From assembly GCA_003489085.1 (NCBI GenBank), contig DNJM01000160.1, forward strand, positions 5,190 through 13,984: a stretch of DNA of 8,795 bases, given 5' to 3'. The position numbers and the translations under genes are program-made. Shown piece after piece: positions 6,093 through 8,795 of the stretch. The DNA comes from Lachnospiraceae bacterium (lineage in GTDB: Bacteria > Bacillota > Clostridia > Lachnospirales > Lachnospiraceae). Positions within the stretch are counted from its first letter, which is position 1. Each line of letters opens with the position of its first letter. Under the pieces are notes generated by a model. That model did not search any database, was not told the origin of the DNA, and saw only the letters and a list, made by a program, of their open reading frames with translations.

Positions 6093-7076
6093 TTATTTCA
6101 TAGCATCTTCCATAACACGCAATACATTCTTATAGAAGATTTTCTCAATCTCATCGCCGGAAAAGCCTTCCTTTACCAGTGCGCTTTCCAGAACTGCCAG
6201 CTTAGAGCAGTCGCTGATTTCCAGATTTCCCATGATTCCATCGAAATCAGAACCGATACCTACACAATCAATACCGCCTACATCAGCAATATGACGTGCA
6301 TGCTTTGCCATCAGAGCAGCTGTACTGTCCTTGCAGGTAATATCTTCGTTTAAGAACTCCGGTCCAAAGTTAATTCCGGTTGCACCGCCGGCATTTCCAA
6401 GAATTTTAATCATATCATCCGTCAGATTTCTCTGGTGCGGGCAAAGTGCTCTTGCATTGGAATGGGTTGCCACAAATGGTTTTTTACAGATCTTGGCCAC
6501 ATCATAAAAACCACCGTCAGACAGATGGGACACGTCTACCAGCATTCCCAGCTCCTGCATATAGACAATTGCTTCTTTTCCGAAGTCTGTAAGGCCTTCC
6601 TGCATAATAACCGAATCTTTAGAATTCGGTGCGCCAAAACAGTTATGTGCATTCCAGGTCAGAGAAAGTGCGCGGAATCCCATATCATAGAATTCTTTTA
6701 TCTTCTCCATCTTTCCGTCTACCGCGCGTCCATCTTCCATGGTAAGCACTGCAGACATTTTTCCGGCTGCCAGATTCGCCTTAATATCTGCCGCATTCTT
6801 CGCCAGCGCGATTGTCTCCGGATACTGCTCCAGATTTTTCATCAAAGCATCATGCAGCGCCTGGATATAAACGTCATCCGGAACCGGCTCGATTCCCATC
6901 ATCTTATATCCTTCTACCGGTGGAAGGAATACTGCGAAAAACTGCGCCAGCTGATCTCCTTCCTTCATTCTCTTAAAGTCAACCGATGTAGCTGCTGAGC
7001 TGAATAAATCCGCCTTTTCCTTATCCTGGAAGAACAGCTGCATCAGTGAATCACAATGCATATCGATAAATTTCAT
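6093..7076 (-). CDS. M19-family (renal-type) membrane dipeptidase homologue
   Basis: A binuclear zinc dipeptidase of the amidohydrolase superfamily (peptidase family M19). Members hydrolyse dipeptides, often accepting a D-residue at the C-terminal position. The 327 residues form one catalytic barrel. Metal ligands are visible in order: His7 and Asp9 (DMHCD), Glu114 (TMEDG), His184 (DVSHLSD), His205 (ATHSNAR), and Asp277 (GSDFDG). 'PHQRNL' (213-218) is the usual substrate-arginine segment. There is no signal peptide, so despite the family name the enzyme should be cytoplasmic. AAAGGTG lies about 7 nt before the ATG. It is the third gene of the operon, 106 nt after the second membrane protein and just before ridA. 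The linked membrane proteins suggest that its substrate is imported. Its true dipeptide specificity cannot be read from the sequence. Confidence 0.9.
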   Translation of the reverse strand: MKFIDMHCDSLMQLFFQDKEKADLFSSAATSVDFKRMKEGDQLAQFFAVFLPPVEGYKMMGIEPVPDDVYIQALHDALMKNLEQYPETIALAKNAADIKANLAAGKMSAVLTMEDGRAVDGKMEKIKEFYDMGFRALSLTWNAHNCFGAPNSKDSVIMQEGLTDFGKEAIVYMQELGMLVDVSHLSDGGFYDVAKICKKPFVATHSNARALCPHQRNLTDDMIKILGNAGGATGINFGPEFLNEDITCKDSTAALMAKHARHIADVGGIDCVGIGSDFDGIMGNLEISDCSKLAVLESALVKEGFSGDEIEKIFYKNVLRVMEDAMK

Positions 7077-7182
7077 AACAAGTCACCTTTCTTTCTGGAT
7101 CAATACGCCTTGTCGGACAGAAAGTGCTTCTCTTCCTGCCCGGCAAAATCTATAGGAACTATTAAAATATTAGGGGGCTGAA

Positions 7183-7914
7183 TTATTGTCCTGCTTTCTT
7201 ACAGTCTCTCTTATAGAATACATATGCCAGTAAGATACAGGCTCCTACTGAAAGTGCCATTCCCCATGTCATCAGAGCAGCTACCTTGCTGGAAATGATC
7301 TTAATGATAATCGCCAATACCAGATATGGAAGACTGTTGATGAAACCTTTTACGATTCCGTCTTCACCATCCCAGCGCATAATTATCATACATCCAAAAA
7401 GGCCAGCCATAACAAAGGAGAAGGATGCAATAACAACTGCCGGCAGGATACCTACGATCCAGTCACCAGCTAAAACCGTAACCAGAAGAATCACCAGATT
7501 CATTACTACAGAAGCTACAATACCAACGATCGTTACGATCTGTCCTCTTGGAGTATTAATGCTGGCATTCAATGTGGACTGCAGGTTCAATGCTACCGGG
7601 AATCTCATTGCACCTACGTTACCGGACAGATAACCGATATAGGTACCGGCACTGCCAAGTACCGGCCAGTAAGAAATAGGCTCTGTCAGCCACATACCGA
7701 TACCAATACTGCTGATCGCAATCGTTACACTCACATAACTGGATACCGGCATCCTATAGCCCTTTACCAGTATAAAGAAAATAACCGGCAGGAACGCAAG
7801 CACGAAGGCAATTGCCATGGTAGAACGTCCGATTCTATGTACCTGCGGCACAAAGTGCTCTGTATAATCTTTCTGAACTGCATCTGTATTCTGTACATTC
7901 ACTTTTTCACTCAT
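7183..7914 (-). CDS. Polytopic membrane protein, partner of the DUF5058 protein, function unknown
   Basis: A 243-residue membrane protein that I cannot assign to a named family with confidence. It has a polar N-terminus (1-30) and about six hydrophobic segments, near residues 33-53, 57-76, 126-150, 153-178, 190-206 and 213-234. A conserved-looking loop rich in Gly, Pro and Tyr lies at about 77-115 (TEPISYWPVLGSAGTYIGYL, then 'GNVGAMRFPVALN'), and the tail is basic (KRDCKKAGQ). No ATP-binding or transport signature is seen. Its AGGAGGAG site overlaps the stop codon of the DUF5058 gene, and only 13 nt separate the two, so they are translationally coupled and probably form one complex. Some databases, from memory, label such proteins small-conductance mechanosensitive channel; I see no MscS motif that supports that. 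A role in transport of the dipeptidase substrate is inferred from context only. Confidence 0.7.
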   Translation of the reverse strand: MSEKVNVQNTDAVQKDYTEHFVPQVHRIGRSTMAIAFVLAFLPVIFFILVKGYRMPVSSYVSVTIAISSIGIGMWLTEPISYWPVLGSAGTYIGYLSGNVGAMRFPVALNLQSTLNASINTPRGQIVTIVGIVASVVMNLVILLVTVLAGDWIVGILPAVVIASFSFVMAGLFGCMIIMRWDGEDGIVKGFINSLPYLVLAIIIKIISSKVAALMTWGMALSVGACILLAYVFYKRDCKKAGQ

Positions 7915-7927
7915 AATCTGTCTCCTC

Positions 7928-8641
7928 CTAAGCCATGATCATTGTAACTACCTGCCCAACAACCATAGCAACGATCATACCAATTGCCATACTCAGGCTG
8001 GCCAGTGTCTTGTTTCCGGTCTTCTTACTGATCTGTGACAGAACATAACCGGTAATACCTGCTGAAATAATTGCTGCTGCACTCGGAATTGCCTTGAAAT
8101 AATCAATCACAGAGTATCCAAGGAGTCCCATCATAGCTGCATTTCCTACATAGTTCATGAAGTTTGGACCAGATTTCTTTTCCGCACTTTTCGCTGCAGC
8201 CTTGTCCAGAGGTTTCAGTGTAATGATCGTATTGATAAAGTACGGTGCGGATGCAAGTGTCATACCGTAGATACAAAGTGTGAAAACTGCTTCTGTAAAT
8301 TCCGGTGTGCCGAATTCTACGCCTACTGTCTGACTGGAAATACCTGCCATCATAAGCTCCCAAGCCGGTGCTCCGATGACACCACATCTTAAGAAGGTTG
8401 CTCCGGAACCAACCATAACGATGAGAGATAATGCAATGGTAACCGTTGACAATGCCGGTCCGATTGCCGCAACCGCTCCGGTCTTTGCCGCCAGGCTGAT
8501 CTCATCCTTCGTTACTACCTTATTCTTCTTATTGAAGTTCAGTGCCAGTCTTAAGAACAGCAGTGACTGTACCACTACCATTCCAATTAATATGACTGCA
8601 AATACCCATACTGTACCGTTCATATTCTTTACAGCATCCAT
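7928..8641 (-). CDS. DUF5058-type membrane protein, putative transporter component
   Basis: A 237-residue polytopic membrane protein that resembles DUF5058 from memory of that family's size and pattern; its function is not established. About six hydrophobic segments are seen near 11-34, 54-80, 112-140, 164-183, 189-207 and 213-237. Features include 'QSLLFLRLAL' (25-34), 'AIGPALSTVTIALSLIVMVGSG' spread over 59-80, 'RCGVIGAPAWELM' (84-96), and a charged, lysine-rich cytoplasmic loop at about 141-160. The ATG has AGGAGG 8 nt upstream. It is the first gene of the operon, with a strong promoter and a palindromic operator-like site just upstream. It is coupled to a second membrane protein and followed by a dipeptidase and RidA, suggesting uptake of a peptide-like substrate. 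That role is inferred. Confidence 0.72.
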   Translation of the reverse strand: MDAVKNMNGTVWVFAVILIGMVVVQSLLFLRLALNFNKKNKVVTKDEISLAAKTGAVAAIGPALSTVTIALSLIVMVGSGATFLRCGVIGAPAWELMMAGISSQTVGVEFGTPEFTEAVFTLCIYGMTLASAPYFINTIITLKPLDKAAAKSAEKKSGPNFMNYVGNAAMMGLLGYSVIDYFKAIPSAAAIISAGITGYVLSQISKKTGNKTLASLSMAIGMIVAMVVGQVVTMIMA

Positions 8642-8670
8642 TTTTTCTTCCTCCTGTTTCTCCTTTGTTT

Positions 8671-8710
8671 TGATTTAGAATCTATACTTTATGATATAGA
8701 TTCTAAATCA
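8671..8710. repeat. Perfect inverted repeat, candidate double operator
   Basis: Arms 8671-8686 and 8695-8710 are perfectly complementary over 16 bp around an 8-nt centre. Each arm contains its own 9-bp palindrome of the form TAGANTCTA (8676-8684 and 8697-8705), with centres 21 bp apart, about two helical turns. The right copy overlaps the -10 box and the left copy lies in the first transcribed bases. The expected start site falls in the middle, so the full hairpin would not be present in the mRNA. That favours a DNA operator for a dimeric repressor. Confidence 0.7.
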
Positions 8711-8728
8711 TTTGTCGTTTTTTGTCAA
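8700..8728 (-). promoter_or_regulatory. Strong sigma-A promoter of the DUF5058 / dipeptidase / ridA operon
   Basis: On the minus strand a perfect TTGACA (8728-8723) and TAGAAT (8705-8700) are 17 bp apart, with A/T-rich sequence upstream that could act as an UP element. Initiation is expected near 8693. A near-consensus promoter under a palindrome suggests it is normally repressed. Confidence 0.82.
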
Positions 8729-8795
8729 TATATTTTCAGCTTATTCACATTTTTTGTGCATTTTTTCTAAAACTTTTCCTTTCTTTTGCTGTTTT
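8729..8795. other. A/T-rich sequence upstream of the operon promoter
   Basis: This edge stretch is very A/T-rich with runs of T on the plus strand. I see no gene, hairpin or further promoter here. Confidence 0.6.

Noticed and set aside
6435..6998. Open frame of 187 codons on the plus strand opposite the dipeptidase
   Set aside because: Antisense shadow of a gene whose catalytic motifs are all present on the other strand.
7145..7157. TATAGATT-like sequence in the gap before the dipeptidase, similar to half of the operator
   Set aside because: It lacks the second half of the TAGANTCTA palindrome and lies in A/T-rich sequence, so chance is enough.

Overview
The window looks like chromosome from a spore-forming, anaerobic Bacillota of the Clostridia, most likely a Lachnospiraceae-type gut bacterium. 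The evidence is a full-length spoIVA (endospore coat ATPase), strong AGGAGG-type ribosome binding sites, sigma-A promoters with 17-bp spacers, U-tailed hairpin terminators, and proteins whose sequence style matches that group. It holds eight complete genes and one truncated one, all ordinary in base composition. I see no rRNA, tRNA, CRISPR array or mobile element. No gene-free stretch exceeds about 220 bases.

Left part (1-2864), purine salvage and catabolism. The 5' end of a molybdenum-hydroxylase FAD subunit (xanthine dehydrogenase type) runs off the left edge on the minus strand. It is divergent from xpt (xanthine phosphoribosyltransferase, plus strand). The roughly 220-bp region between them carries two back-to-back sigma-A promoters, an interrupted inverted repeat and a phased direct repeat. 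It has no visible purine riboswitch, although xpt often has one. xpt converges on an NCS2 xanthine/urate-type permease, and the two share a perfect 19-bp bidirectional terminator. The permease appears to be the last gene of a minus-strand operon: threonine-aldolase-family PLP enzyme (2890-3939), very short CobU-like P-loop protein (2538-2864), permease (1093-2499). A clear promoter lies at 3970-3998.

Middle part (4010-5583). spoIVA stands alone, with a candidate sigma-E promoter immediately upstream and a hairpin immediately downstream.

Right part (5625-8728). A minus-strand operon of four genes: a DUF5058-type membrane protein, a second polytopic membrane protein translationally coupled to it, an M19-family dipeptidase, and RidA, ended by a strong terminator at 5625-5682. 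Its promoter (TTGACA, 17 bp, TAGAAT) is overlapped by a perfect 16-bp inverted repeat. Each arm of that repeat is itself a TAGANTCTA palindrome, and the two centres are 21 bp apart, which looks like a double repressor operator. A reasonable hypothesis is that the two membrane proteins import a dipeptide or related compound, the dipeptidase hydrolyses it, and RidA clears reactive enamine/imine by-products of the amino acids released. This operon is the best candidate in the window for an undescribed system.
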